A stretch of DNA of 64,000 bases, from positions 930,001 to 994,000 of the forward strand of contig PUFA01000167.1 in the NCBI GenBank assembly GCA_003508835.1, read 5' to 3'. The notes under the pieces were generated by a model. That model was not told the origin of the DNA and did not search any database. It saw only the letters and a list, made by a program, of their open reading frames with translations. The translations under genes and the position numbers were made by a program. The first letter of the stretch is position 1. Each line of letters starts with the position of its first letter. Origin of the DNA: Eonycteris spelaea. Taxonomy: Eukaryota; Chordata; Mammalia; Chiroptera; Pteropodidae. Below are positions 13,026-25,699 of the stretch, piece after piece.

Positions 13026-14527
13026 AAATATTACACATCAAAAGGAATAGTAAGTGTAATAACTAATAACAAGTTTGCTCAAGTCATCAATATATGTTGT
13101 TAATTTTTACATTCTCTCTCTTTCCCTGGAACTCATAAGCAATATATGGTCTTAAATAATTGAAAAGAGTGTGCTAAGGGATAAAGAAAACATAGATCTT
13201 AAAAGCAGAGTCGATGCAATTTCTTCATAGCTCTGACTGGTCTGGTATTGGTTGATCCGGAAGTTTCCATGTGCCGTGGGTGTCCTTCTTGCAGTATTTC
13301 CTCCCGATGCTTGAAAAGAGAGTCTGTTTTCGTAAGACTTTAGGCCTGATTTCCAGTGGGAAAAGGGCTGAAGAAATTTGGCTTCGTGTCCAAGTATCTT
13401 TGCACTTTTCCCAACTGCACAGAACCTTCAAGCTTCCCCAGATTCCCCCGTTTCGATGACATCGAATCTTTCAAAGGGAATGTAATAATTCCACAGAGAA
13501 CTTAACATTTCTGACAGCCTACCTCCCACTGTCCTCAGTGCTTCATAAATTATGCTGCCTCTGAATGTGAGCTGGGCAGCACCATTTTCCTGGCCCCTCA
13601 TGATTCATGATTTCTCTTAACTATGTCAGTGCCTCGTCAGCAAAGCTGTTTCTTTTGGACAGAGTGGGATGTGATCTGCTTCTTGCAGGGCAGCTTGCTA
13701 ATTATGTACTGATTTTATATACCGATGATTTTTTTTTTTTTTTTTTTTTTACGATTTCAAGGTAACTAATAACTATCAACTTTAGGAATTACTTTCAAAT
13801 CCAGAAAACATTACCATTTAATTGACAATCTGCTCTCTGCAATATACTGTGACCTATGAAGCCACTTTAATGGTAATATGCCGTTATCATTAAAATTAAC
13901 TAACAAACTAGAAGAATGGTGCTAGTCAGGTTAGATATGGAGGATACCATAATAAAAAAAAGTGAAACTAAAAACAAGTGTCGGACCAAAAGATCAAAAC
14001 AGTGTGGACAACCACTGTGCCAGCTCCCCTGTTTTGTACTGCCAAAGCAACTTCCTCCGGACCTGCAACTCCCCAAACCTAGGCCCTCCCACTCTGGACA
14101 CAAGGCTGAGTAGTTTAATAATGGAGGCTTAAAGGAAAGAGGATAAAAAGTTCCTGAAAATGACTCGCCTCTAGGGTATCTTCTTATGTATCTATTCTCT
14201 TTATATGTAAGAATATAGATCCATTCTTATGAATATCTCACCTCCAGAACTTGCCAGAAGTCTTCCCCAGTTACATAGGCTCTTCTTGACTTGGGAAACT
14301 TACACTCAGGGACATGGAATGAAAGTTGTTATGTGGAGGCCTTCCTAGCATTTCCCTTGCCCCTGATACTCCCAACCCCAGTCTATTTAGAGAAAGTTCT
14401 ACCTTTACCAGGATGTTTCTTTGGACCAAAGGAATGCAGAATTGAGAGAATGAAAAAAGGAGGCATGGCATATGACTAGGAAAAATGTTTTACAGTATTT
14501 GGGAAAAAAATACAGTATTGCTGAGAG
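13026..14527. other. Unassigned sequence with poly(T) tract
   Basis: No gene recognised. Overlapping short frames on opposite strands occur at 13225-13459, 13900-14113 and 14271-14479. None has a recognisable product. Confidence 0.45.
13729..13750. repeat. Poly(T) tract, 22 T
   Basis: Uninterrupted run of 22 T. It may be the complement of a poly(A) tail, but no source element is recognised to its right. Confidence 0.9.
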
Positions 14528-15792
14528 ACTTGAATAAAAGACCTAAATAGAGATACATATATTCATGGATTGATATACTCAATATTGTCAACATGTCAGT
14601 TCTCCCCAAAGTAATCTATAAACTCAGTGCAAACCAAATCAAAATCCCAAGAGGCATGTTTGTAAATGTGGACAAGCTGATTCTAAAATATATATGGGAA
14701 AGCAAAGCACCTAACATAACAAAGCAATTTTGGAAGAAAAGAAAAAGAACCAAGTTGGAAGACTTAATCTATCTGATTTCAAGACTTTTTATACAGCTGT
14801 GATAATTAAAATGGAATATAATTGACAAAAGTATAGGCAGATAAATTAATGGAACACAGTAGAGAAGTCCAGAAACAGACTCATATTTACACAGCAAAAG
14901 ATTTTCAACAAAGGTGCTGAAGAAATTCAATGGGGTTGAAAGGATGGTTTTGTTTAGTAAATGGTTCCGGAACAACTATATGTGCAAAAAAGCGAGTGAA
15001 CTCTTATCTTGCATCGTATTCAAAAATTAATTTGAGGTGCACCATAGACTTAACTATAAAAGCTAAAAGTATAAAGTATTTAGAAGAACATATAGGACAA
15101 ACTGTTCATGATGAGGCATAGGAAAAGATTTCTTAGATCAGTCAGAGAAAGCACTGATCATAAAAGGGAAATATTGAAAAACTGGACTTTATCAAAGCCA
15201 ACAAATCTCTGCTTATCAAAAGATACTGTTAAGAAAATACATAGTCTACAGAGTGGGGAGAAATATTCACAATATGTATATTTGGCAAAAGATTTATATT
15301 CAAAGCACATCACAACAAGAAAAAGACAAAAAAAAAACACTTAAAATGAGCAAAAGAATTGGACACGTCATGAAGAAAGACTTATAAATAACCAATGAGT
15401 ATATTAAAATATGTTCAACATCATTAATCATCAGGGAAATGCCAATTAAAATCATTGATATACCACTATGAATCCGCCGAAATTACTTAAAATTTAAAAG
15501 ATTGACAACACTCAGCATTGGCATGGATGTGAAATAACAGGAATCCTCATAATTGCTGGTGAAAGCATAGAATAGTGCAGCCACTCTGAAAAATGGTTTG
15601 GTATTTCTTATAAAGCTAAATATATATCTACTTTATGATCCAGCAAATTTGCTCCTAAGCATTTACCCAAGAGAAATTTTTTAAAAATATGTTCACATAA
15701 GACTTGTGCTATATTCATAGCTGCTTTATTTATTATAGCAAAAGAAAAAAAGAGAAAAAGAAAAAGAAAGAAAGAAACTGGAAACAAACCAG
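14528..15792 (+). mobile_element. L1 LINE fragment, 3' part of ORF2 (dead)
   Basis: A 1.26-kb piece of L1, sense on the plus strand, covering the end of the reverse transcriptase region and the C-terminal part of ORF2. Translation of 14593-14802 gives the familiar start MSVLPKVIYK and later LILKYIWESK. Frame 15108-15344 carries the next block, including LSKDTVKKIHSLQSGEKYSQ. Later landmarks are 'gttcaacatcattaatcatc' and 'gggaaatgccaattaaaatc'. Several stops and frameshifts split the frame, and it is truncated at both ends. Divergence suggests an L1M-age insertion that cannot transpose. Confidence 0.9.
15739..15777. repeat. A/G-rich (GAAA)n patch inside L1
   Basis: Purine-only simple repeat that probably grew within the L1 fragment, just before its truncated end. 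Confidence 0.85.
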
Positions 15793-15829
15793 GTAGGCAC
15801 CTCTTTCTGGTCAGACTTCTAGCTACCTG

Positions 15830-16195
15830 CCCTTTGTCATCTTACATGAATCCCCTTGACCAACCCCCTCTTTCACTTATACTCTCGGAACACACCGATC
15901 TTTCTCATTATATGCCTCCCAACTGTGCAATTCCATCTGTCCAGAATTCTCCATCCCTCTATTCCTGTTCTCCTAGTCCATCCTCGCAGGATCAGCCTGA
16001 GTTCTTCCAATTGCCTTCTCTCACTCTTCTTTGCAATCTTAAGCTGGCTTTCCCTTAGAATCCTGGAATGAGTATGCATTACAATCATATATATATATAT
16101 ATTCATCTTCCTCACTAACTCATAATCTTCTGTCTTCATATATCCCTTGTGCCTAGCATTACATCTAACATACAGTAGATATTAAATGAAATTTA
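15830..16195 (+). repeat. L2 LINE 3' end, plus strand
   Basis: The right end 'tcccttgtgcctagcattac' then 'catacagtagatattaaatg' matches the L2 3' terminus. The pyrimidine-rich left part fits L2 ORF2 3' sequence. Confidence 0.55.
16087..16102. repeat. (AT)8 microsatellite
   Basis: Short alternating A/T run inside the L2 fragment. Confidence 0.85.
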
Positions 16196-16599
16196 AGTGT
16201 TGGCCAGAATCTAACTTACTCTGCATATAGTACTGAAATTTATACTTCACTTCTCATTTACCTTTATTTCCAAATGCAGGTAATTTTTATAATAATGTGG
16301 CATGACCCCCTAAGCTGTGCCTGTGGTAAAGCTGAATAAATACTACTGTGATGCTATTAACCAATGTTTGTACTGTGCCAATTACCACAAGTTCTCATTG
16401 AATTTTACCAGTTGCTCTTAGTCCTTTCAATTCTTTAATGATTTACACGCTAATGGAAGATTCTTAAGTAGATGATCCTCTAAAAAATGTGCTTTTTGCT
16501 TTTTATAGTGGCCTCGGCATGTAGGTTCTGAGTCATTTATAAAATACACAGATGCAAAAGAAATATCACCTTTTAAAGCATATACTTTTCAAAAAGAAG
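16196..16599. other. Unassigned AT-rich sequence
   Basis: No gene or named repeat seen. Confidence 0.45.
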
Positions 16600-16762
16600 C
16601 GTTTTTTTGTTGTTGTCATGGAGGGCTGTCCTGTGTGTTGTATGCTGTTCAGCAGCACCCCTGGCTTCTACTCACTAGAAGCTAGAAGCACCCCAAACTG
16701 TGACTCCAGACATTTCCAACACATCCCTGAGACACAGGATCACACCCAGGTAAGAACTGCTG
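16600..16762. mobile_element. hAT-Charlie-type non-autonomous DNA transposon
   Basis: 'gagggctgtcctgtgtgttg', 'ttcagcagcacccctggctt' and 'ctccagacatttccaacaca' follow the order of a common eutherian hAT non-autonomous element. The right terminus 'ggtaagaactgctg' is a worn copy of the typical '...gagaaccactg' inverted repeat. The left terminus is lost. No transposase is encoded. Confidence 0.65.
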
Positions 16763-16769
16763 CCCTTTA

Positions 16770-16905
16770 GGTTAGGAGCAGGATCCCAGGAATCAGACAG
16801 ATCCTGGTTCCCATTCAAGCTCTATCACTGAGAGACCCAGGTTAGGCTGTTGTCCCTCTCTCTGTATTGAGTTTCTTTAATCTGTAAAATGAATTGTAGA
16901 AAAAA
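16770..16905 (+). repeat. MIR SINE, plus strand
   Basis: 'cagacagatcctggttccca' and 'attcaagctctatcactgag' match the MIR 5' region, and 'aatctgtaaaatgaattgta' matches its core end. Confidence 0.65.
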
Positions 16906-19619
16906 TTGTGAAAGAATTTTAATGAACCGAAAGATTATTGGGTGTCTTCAGTTGAAAACAAGACATATATGTATATCTAGCATATCCTTCTAGGTTTCCT
17001 GATTCTATGGCGCCTCTCCTCACCTTCTGTTGTCTTTGAACTGCTTTACAATTCTGTTACTTGTAGAAAATTGATAAAAATGTAATTCTTGATGAAAAAA
17101 AAGCCCAAATCATGTCTGGTGGAATGCAATAAATTATTTGTCTGTGGATATTAGCACATTTTTTTCTGTTTTTGGATCTATTTTAAAATTATTTCAACAT
17201 ACCTTATTTGACCACATATGTGTGGTATTGTGAATTCTTTAAATCTGTTATAACATCTTAGTGGTTTCCTTATTAATTAATATATTAAATGAGATCTCCC
17301 ACATGTCAAAAAAAAAAAAGAGGTGGTTGCTTCACAGTCATCTGCTCATTATTTTAGAATGAACATGAAAACATGAGACACTTACCTAAAAACCTCCAGA
17401 ACAGAGGTTTTCAGTGTGCAAACTACTCCAGCCAAATCATCCCTCTCCTGATTCCTTACAGCTCTTATAGTTTTTGTATGTATTAATCAAGTAAAGGAAG
17501 CAAATAAAGTGAGTGCTTTGGAAGCAACAGTATTACTCACAATGCTACTCAGATTCTCTAGATTCCTTGTTTTCACTGTAGAAATTTACTGGTTTGAATG
17601 TCAATCTATGCTGTATAACACAGAATCCACCTGGTGACAATATCTAGAAAAGGATCCCTGACATCCAACAGGGATACAACGGTCTCATCATTGGCAAAAA
17701 CAAAGTTGGTAGGGGTCCTATTTCCTATGGAAGTCATCATTTATAAAAACCAGTTTTATTATCAACTGTCCTGTAGTGTTTCATTTTTAACCTACTTATT
17801 GAAACGAAGTGTTCCACTATGAGCCCCTAGCTAAAAGGACTTCAGAAGTGTAGAAAATTTCCTGGAACTCCAAAATTACCGTCCTGAGATGGAGGAGAAA
17901 AGGACTCTGGGTTTTTTTCTGGCTCTCTGTCCCCGATGTGTGTGTGTGACTTTAATGAAGCTCTTGGATTTTCCTGAATCTCCTTTTCCTTGTCTATATG
18001 TGGTTGGACTAGAAAGTCTGAGGTTATTGTCAGCTTCAAGATTCAATGACGTTTTAATTCTTTCTCTACAAATGTTCTTGAGAACAAACAATCCATATTT
18101 TTCAGGAGGACTCAGTACAAAAAAAATATGTTGATGTTCCCTAACTCTCCACTCCTCCTTCAGATACTTTTGACTGGGCCCTAGTTCCCCTCTTTTTGCC
18201 ACTTCGTAACTGATACTCAGTTTCTAGTTCATGCCCAGGAACAGTTTTATCGAGACATCTTACCTTTTGCCTTTCTCTGCATATGGGTGAGTCTCTTTGA
18301 GAACATCTTAACGAAATATTTCCTCATCACTATGGACAAAGAGATTTTTATTCTTGGGGTTCTCCATTGTTTTCAAGGCCAAGGATTCTTCCTTTATTGT
18401 TTTCTTTCCTCTAATTTCATGTCTACCATCTGTTTCTCTTTCTTGGCTACATGTTTCTTTTTTAGTGTGGAGGGCTAGGTCAGCAGCTGCAGAGAACTTG
18501 ATTAGTGCCTTGCCACTGTGCAGATGCATTTCCCTGACAGCATCGATCCTTGGTGCTTTTGCTTTGCAGGCAGCTCCACAGAGGAGGAGCTTGTGCTGCA
18601 AAGGAGGTGGACTGTTGTCTGGTCAAGGTGAGTTTGGGGCTGGCTACTAATTCACTCCTCTTTGCTCAGCTGCTAAGTTATTAGTCCTTTGAAAGAAGGA
18701 AAATTTGATGTTTAATTTAAACAAATTCTATTTTGCTGAATTCTTTGATATCTGAATGTTAGCTGTGTAACCATTTAAGATTCGTTTCTAGAGACTTTTA
18801 TAGACTTTGAAAGCACTATAGGAATTTACTTGTAATGCTCTTGTATGAAAAATTGCAATCCATTTCTTGCCATGGTGGTCATTGCCAGCAGATATGTCCA
18901 TTAAGGATGAAATAAAGAAATGTTTTATATTTTGATGCATTTCAATTTGCCCATTATACTATAATGTTCTTTTCTTAAAGACAGAAATAGATTCCTTTCA
19001 TCTTTAAAATGTTATCACTTCTTTACATTTTGGAAAAGTTAACAGAATTCAGCACAGGGAAATTGCATAATCTCTGGGCAAAGAAGCATTTTCATTCAAA
19101 TTTTTTCTTGATTTTTGGTTTGAGGTTAAGGAGTCATTGGAACAAGTGTGCCTGGTTGTGGACCTGACTAAGGATTCATTTTTCCATGCATTTTAAAAAC
19201 ATTCCTTTAAGATATTCCTACCTTCATGGAGCCTGTGATTCTGTAAAACATTCCAGTGCCACAAAACTGTCACATGACATTTTAAAGGCATATTCTATTA
19301 CCTGTACAAATTGAACTATAATTACTCTACAGCTTCAAACAATCTATTCACTGTAATTTTTTTTTCACAGGATCCAAAATTCCTACAAATTTGTACCCTA
19401 CCAAATAAGAAAATGCATCCACAAGCTTCTAGTAGAGTGCAGTACTAATCTTTAGGTACAGCACAAAAACGTGGTACTATGAAGGGAAGCTAAAACCCAC
19501 TGTGGATTCAAATTAGCAAATTCATTCATGAATGCTGATTGTAAATTAAACTATAGACTTAAGACCACTACCATAACTTTCTTCCAGAAACTGTTTCCAT
19601 TTCCATGGACAAAGAGGCA
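16906..19619. other. Unassigned non-coding sequence
   Basis: Long stretch without a named repeat. It holds a 12-A run at about 17309 and overlapping 80-108-codon frames on both strands at 17842-18650, none with a known domain. The best gene-like signal is the possible exon at 18570-18627. Confidence 0.45.
18570..18627 (+). other. Possible internal exon bounded by good splice signals
   Basis: A 58-base segment preceded by 'tggtgcttttgctttgcag' (pyrimidine tract plus AG acceptor) and followed by a GTGAGT donor at 18628. A branch-point-like CTGAC lies about 33 bases before the acceptor, at a usual distance. All three plus-strand frames are open across it, so it gives no evidence for or against coding. 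It could be an exon of a long non-coding RNA, a cassette or UTR exon of a gene beyond the window, or chance. Confidence 0.3.
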
Positions 19620-19765
19620 GCCTAATAGGGTGGAAAGACCCAAGCTTTGGTCTCTAGTTGTGGGTCCTCCACTTACTTTGCCAAATGACCTTCAGCAAAT
19701 CATTCAACCGGTTGGTCATAAGTGTCATTAGGTGTAAAATGAGGATAAATAATTCCAGATCAAAG
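19620..19765 (+). repeat. MIR SINE, plus strand
   Basis: 'gtgggtcctccacttacttt', 'gccaaatgaccttcagcaaa' and 'gtgtaaaatgaggataaata' follow the MIR consensus order. Confidence 0.65.
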
Positions 19766-20636
19766 AAGACTATATGAAAACATTCCAAAAACTATAGAGT
19801 CATATTTACATACTGTTTTATGGTTGGAGATGTATTTGGAATGCCTGTTTCCCTCAGAGCCCCTTTCTCTAGGAACTGCCCATACCTGTAACCCTTATTC
19901 AAAGGTAGCCATAGCAGTCATGTTATGCATCCTTCTCTAGTGGCACTGGTGAACACCCAACCAAAGACACCCAGTGGCAGTGTGGAATCAGATCTTTTCT
20001 TGAAATTAAAGCAAACCAAGAGTGTCTTGAGATGGCAATCCTGTGATCATGAGAACTTGAGATGTATGATTGCCATTTTCAATTATGAGCATGCCGATGA
20101 GTGAACAGAGAATGCTGGAGAATGGAGTAGATGCACGGAGAGAAGCCAAAACAATAAATCATGAAGTGACAGGAGAGACAGAGGAAAGTAGCTTGGTTCT
20201 AGTTCTAGCTCTTAATCCAGTTCATTTGTGTATACTGATGATTTTTTCCCTAGGATGACCAAAAGATGGTCTTTTTTAACCTCACAACAAACTCCCCTTG
20301 AGTGGCTTTCTCTTCCTGGCAATGAACAGAGCTTTGGCTAAAATATTAATACCACAATTGAAAAGGTCATTACCAAGAACTCTGTAGATTTTATTGCACC
20401 AAAGCAGAAGTTTCCAACTGTTTTTTAATAGGTACCAAGATAAAACTCTTTCCAGATATGTTTTTCCAATTGTAATATGCAAACTGGACCATAAAAGATT
20501 CAAGAACAGGCCCAATTTGCTGCACATAGAGTTACTAACTAGGTTTGAAAATATACTTCAAACAGTATGAGATGTTACCCTGCAAATAAATTCTCTCTCT
20601 CTGGTCCTCCTTATACAAAGTTTCAGAGTCCATGAA
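19766..20636. other. Unassigned non-coding sequence
   Basis: No gene or named repeat. Frames of 62 and 81 codons here are unremarkable. Confidence 0.45.
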
Positions 20637-20870
20637 AGGCAGCACAGTATAATGGAAATAACATAAATTTTAGTTAGGCCTAGCAGGAAGTTCTAACTCC
20701 TCTAAAGATGAGCTCTGTGGATTTAGTTATTTAATCTTTATTAGCCTCAGTTTCTTCATTTCTACAATGAAAATAATAGCATTTCCCTTTTAGCTTGTTG
20801 TAAGGACTAAATGAGATAATGAATGGACAGAGCTTAGCATATATCAGGTACCCAGTAAATGTTCATCTCC
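20637..20870 (+). repeat. MIR SINE, plus strand, near full length
   Basis: Starts 'ggcagcacagtataatggaa', contains 'agcctcagtttcttcatttc' and 'ggactaaatgagataatgaa', and ends 'caggtacccagtaaatgttc'. All MIR landmarks are in order over about 230 bp. Confidence 0.85.
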
Positions 20871-20963
20871 TCCTTCTCCTCACTCACCAGGCGAGTCCTT
20901 TTTTTTTTTTAAACAACAAACCGCATAATATTACTCTGAATTACAGGGTGTGGAAACTAGAAT

Positions 20964-20991
20964 AAAAACAAAACAAAACAAAACAAAAAAA
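20964..20991. repeat. (CAAAA)n microsatellite
   Basis: About five CAAAA units ending in a short A run. Confidence 0.9.
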
Positions 20992-23279
20992 CTCTTCTTT
21001 ACTGCTTGATCTAGTCAGCTCAAAAGTTAACATTATTGTCAAAAGGAGGAAATACATAGGGCTCAAAAATCAGAATTTAGGCAGAAAGGACCAGAATGGA
21101 GGACTCTACAGAGACTCCCTTTAATTTGGATACACACATTTCAGTCAACAAATTATGTTCTTATTGCAGTAACATCTGATGCTAATACATGTCCAAACTA
21201 ACATGTGCTGTGTCTACATGTACAAACAGGGCATGGCCGACAGCGTGGCATTTTTTATCTCATAAATTCAAAACTGACCTGTGTATCTGCTCATCTGCAT
21301 GAAGAAAGCTAGACTATTTCACAGACTTGGTACACTGCTTCAGCGCTCAGTAATAGAATCTATTAAGCTTCATAAGTTGTTATTTAGCTCAAAAGAGGAC
21401 TATTCTTGACAAGGAAGCCCTATGAGAAATGTACTACATGATATCACAGGAAATGATTTCTGTAGGACTGTGATGAGCCTAACCAAATCATTTCAGACAT
21501 CTCCAGCCCCGTCAGCCCATGTAACGCTATAGAAACGCGTGTGCATTCATTAAAATGTCTGATTTCCTATGTGATGGATATAGCAAATAATCTCCTGGAA
21601 ATCAGACTTCAGGGGCTATGACCAGTTTGCAGCCAAAGATTTGGATTGCGTGTTTTCAATGCAGGGGTACAAAAAGAAAAAGAGAACAGGAGGATCACGT
21701 ACTACTAGTTACATGCATGAATAATTATTCCTCAAGCAACCTGATGGAGAATGTGTAAGAATCAAGAAAGGCTAAGACCCTGACTCTCTCAATCCATGTC
21801 TAGTCCTGGTGCCAAGCCTAAATAACCTTAAAGTGGAGATACAATATAAAGAAATATTTATATTCTGAAGGAAGAGCTTTATTAAAAATGAGAAAAATAT
21901 CAACTATAATACATTATATCCTTATGTTCTTTTGTGGTTATGGAAAACCATAACTCCATAACGAATAAGAACAATGCACTTCTATTGATATTATTATTCT
22001 ACGTGCACATTACATGCTAATCGACCATTGTAAAGAGAGGTATCAACAATGACAAATGAAATTTAAGCAGGACATTTAAATGGGGAAATGTAATAGCATA
22101 CCACAATTAATAAACCAAATCCACTGATCCATAGTTTTATACCAGCCTCTGTCTATTTAAGGTCAATTTAGAAAAGTTTTCAAGCAACTACTCTAAACCT
22201 AACCCTTTTTTCCATTTTGCTATTTGATTAGCATTTAACTAAATAAGTTTATGATACAAGCATTATGACTCTCTAGAAAAACCCTCCCTCTCCCCCCAAA
22301 AAAATCCTCACTAATTTAGGTTAAAAACAAAGTAATGGCAGCAAAAGTGTCTTTAAGTTTTGCAATAATCCTTCCAGTACTTTTGCATCCCAAAAGGCTC
22401 CAGATGTGACCAGCCACTGCAAAATGGTAAGTTGTTTATCAGCATTCTACACTGGGAACTGGCACCTGTAATTTTACTCCTATTTTGCATCAGCATTATT
22501 AAAACACCTAAAAAAATGACCAAGCGAAGGTTTTGTGTAATCACACATACACCTTCAGGGTGAAATGCCCTGTCAGCTGCCTGTCGTCCCTAAGATGCTA
22601 CAGCAAGCAGCTTCCTTCTCTGTTTTCTGTGTAGCTATTAGCCGCTTTTTATAGAGAGTCTCTGCTGATAACTGTGGCTGGAAAATAAATAGTGAAATGT
22701 GCTCTCCCAACCTTTAAAGAATTGGTTGTTGATCACTTGGGTAACGCAAATAATCACAGTCCTTTCCTTTCATTCATTCTTTTTCTTCCTTTCCCCCATT
22801 TGTTGTTAATGGTCATCTGCAGCTAAAAAGAGGCCCCTTGTCTACCTCAGTCTGGGGTGAATGTTTAAGAAATAAACATATTTGAATCATGTGATGACAA
22901 TTAACCACTTTGTTAAGCCATAGATCCCACTTCACCCCTGCCTTCTCTTTCTGAGCCCTGGGGCTCTGTTACATCCTGCCTACAGTTTTCCTAGCTGCTT
23001 GCCTCAGCCTGTTCCCATCCTGCCAGTGGTTTAGAAACATGACGAGCTACCTTTCGCTTGCTGGCACTCTAACAATGCAGATTCTTGGAACTTCACTTTT
23101 GCTTGACTGCTGATTTCTAACCCTTTAAGGCAACAGACTGTAATTTGGTACTGAAGTAAAATCAACCCAGGCTAGAAGTTTGCTTTTTTAAAAAAGTTTT
23201 TTTTTTTCTTTATTCCTGTAAAATGATTTTCCACTCAGATGCTTATAAACAGGCCATTTTAAAAAGTCTGCTGTGAGGT
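20992..23279. other. Unassigned repeat-free stretch
   Basis: About 2.3 kb with no recognisable repeat, unusual for this window. Part of it (about 22550-22960) has the texture of unique sequence under constraint, but conservation cannot be tested here. Open frames are short (63 codons at most). Confidence 0.45.
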
Positions 23280-23400
23280 CTTCACATATGTATTAAAATG
23301 AGGCAAGTGAGGGAAACGGAGGAGCAGAAGGTTTAAGAGACTTACCTGGGATTGTAGGGTGTCATCACCAAGTCAAAGTAGGGACTCAACGTTTCTGACA
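23280..23400 (-). repeat. MIR SINE fragment, minus strand
   Basis: 'gaggcaagtgagggaaacgg' and 'aggtttaagagacttacctg' resemble the reverse complement of the MIR core. Diverged. Confidence 0.5.
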
Positions 23401-24339
23401 GTTGATGGGCAGCACAGTACACCTGATTATATTACCTTTGGAGGTGAGCTCCACAAAATTCTCCTTCCTGGTTTAATTTGGGCTTTGACTAGTTTTGTTT
23501 CAGCTTCTTACTGATGGTTATTAAACATGTATTTATACATTAAAATAACTCCAAGACTAAGGACAGTTCAGGTAAGGTAATGCAGGAACTTCTTGTTGCT
23601 GGTTTTTATGCATAAGCACCCTGAAGCTTAGAGTGCTAAGAATACCCAGCCAAACCTGCAGCTATCTTTCTTTCCAGGAGTTAGTTGTTAAATTAGCTTT
23701 AGTGTCTGCGATGGTCAAAATGTTTCTATCCAACCAAATTACTTACAGCAAAACAAATCTTACACACAGAGGTTTAGCTGTTGTTCAGTGTTAAGAGAGT
23801 CACTTATCTGATATGCAAGGCTGTGAAAGAGCAGGAGTATGGAAAGACAAAAAGGATGCGGAGTGGTTATATCCCTGCTCTATAAAACTTCATGCATGAC
23901 CAGGAAGATGAAAATGACCACAGAACCCCAGGAAGGGCCATGTCAGGATCCATGCATGTGCCATAACTTATGAGGTCCATCATTAAAGCATACCTCTCCA
24001 CAACAGAGTTTGAAGGGTGGACCCCAGTTCTTTGCATGTCACTCATTTTAAAAGGATATTTTCCAAAATTGGGGAAAACTTCCATCATCAGAGGTCTCAA
24101 AGATAAGTTCTTTAATGGAAGTTGAGGATTTTCTAGTAATATTATTTACTTTAAGGAAAGAACGTAAGACTTAAAAGCTGGAGCCAAAAGATCCTCTGAC
24201 TCGGGTGCAGATGCAAGGACCCTTACCTTCTCCATCATAAGCTCTTGGTGGAAGAGAATCCCTCAGGAGCACAGAGAAGTCTAGAGAGAACCAAGATCTC
24301 CCCCTGAATCAATCAAAAACCCTTGGAGGAGTTCTAGAA
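23401..24339. other. Unassigned non-coding sequence
   Basis: No named repeat. A 77-codon minus frame at 23867-24100 has no recognised domain. A weak minus-strand exon candidate (24227-24303) is listed among the findings. Confidence 0.4.
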
Positions 24340-24430
24340 CCACCTGTCTCTAATTAATCTCCTCTACTGTATTCCCTCAGCACTTACAGCCATAATTATA
24401 TTTATGATTGTAATTGTATTATATTACGTT
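24340..24430 (+). repeat. L2 LINE fragment, plus strand
   Basis: 'ctactgtattccctcagcac' followed by AT-rich sequence resembles the L2 segment some 200 bp before its 3' end. It is collinear with the 3' end at 24640-24715. Confidence 0.45.
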
Positions 24431-24639
24431 TAGATCCCCTTATAATAAATACCATCACTATTATAAAAAAGCTTTCCCAACCCCAGCGAATAACTTATTT
24501 CCAGCATATTTAATACAACAAAATTCTAGAAAATAAAATAATTTGTATATTCCTTTATTCTGTTGTAATGGAATTTGAACTCATAACTACAACTTGGTTG
24601 TAGGAAAGTACATGGGCTCTTCCTTTGGATCATAAGATC

Positions 24640-24715
24640 CTTAACAAAATAGTCCCCGACACAAAGTTTTATACATAGTAGATGCCTAACAAACACTGGA
24701 ATGGGTGAATGATTT
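24640..24715 (+). repeat. L2 LINE 3' end, plus strand
   Basis: 'tacatagtagatgcctaaca' then 'aacactggaatgggtgaatg' matches the L2 3' terminal motif and its (GAATG) end. Confidence 0.6.
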
Positions 24716-25699
24716 ATAGTAGAATTGAGTGTGAAATGGGAGCTAGTTTCCCTAGCGGATAGTGAAGGCACAGCTGAAATTGTTGAGCTGCAATTACCAT
24801 GGCCTTCGTTCTTCATCATCATTTCTAGTTCTGTTGGAAAGAATTAAGTATGAAACTGTAGGCTGTCATGTGAAATCTTCTAGACTCTTATGTTCATCCC
24901 TGATGCCTCCTTCAAAAAGCAACCAGCTTAATGTCAACCAATAACAGAAGGGCTATTTGTGCCAAAGTGATGCTGACTACAGTGTCATTAACTGGCTGGT
25001 ATTCATCTGCCTGGGACGTTTATGTTTCCCTACACCTGTAACAGTGCCCTGATATGAATTCTCCATTGCTGGTGGAAAACAATTCTATGTGGATACTGTT
25101 GGACTATCGTGCTATTTTTATATACAAATCATGGCACATATTTATCTAATCTTTTGAAAATCTACATTTTAGAATGATAGTTGCCATAGTGCCAACGTTG
25201 AAAATAAAACATTTTAAATTTGAAAAGATAAATAAGGAAATCAAAAACTAATTAATTTTTACCAAATGCAAGTGGGAGCACTGAAATAAGGAAGCAATAT
25301 GAGTATTAGCACTTCTACCTCTACTTGATAGGAGGAAGCAATATTAGAAGGTAATAGAATTGGGGGCCTTTACTGTTACCTCTGGAAAGACGCTTTTCTG
25401 AGTATATGCTGTCCATACTCATGAAGAAAAATAATTTAATGTATGAGAAGAAAAGAATTAAACATGTGTAGACTCTATATATTTCACAATCATTTCTTTC
25501 ATAGTTCAAATTAGAGAAAACACCTAAATAAAAAGTAATGCTTGTAATTCATACTAATGAACTCACTTTAATATATGAATTAATTCATAGTGACCTGAAA
25601 AGCAAAGCATTGCAATCAGAATTCTGGATTTTTTGCACCAGCAATTCATGTAATAGTAAATAGACATTTTGTTTTTCTGTCGGGCATATGTATTTGGAT
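24716..25699. other. Unassigned AT-rich sequence
   Basis: No gene or named repeat seen. Confidence 0.45.

Noticed and set aside
14593..15344. Plus-strand frames with real protein character
   Set aside because: They are pieces of L1 ORF2 separated by stops and frameshifts, so they are reported as an L1 fragment rather than as genes.
16745..16760. Donor-like 'ccaggtaagaact'
   Set aside because: It is the worn terminus of a hAT element and no exon precedes it.
23330..23355. Perfect minus-strand donor-like 'ccaggtaagtctc'
   Set aside because: It lies inside a MIR fragment, and no good acceptor was found at a plausible exon distance.
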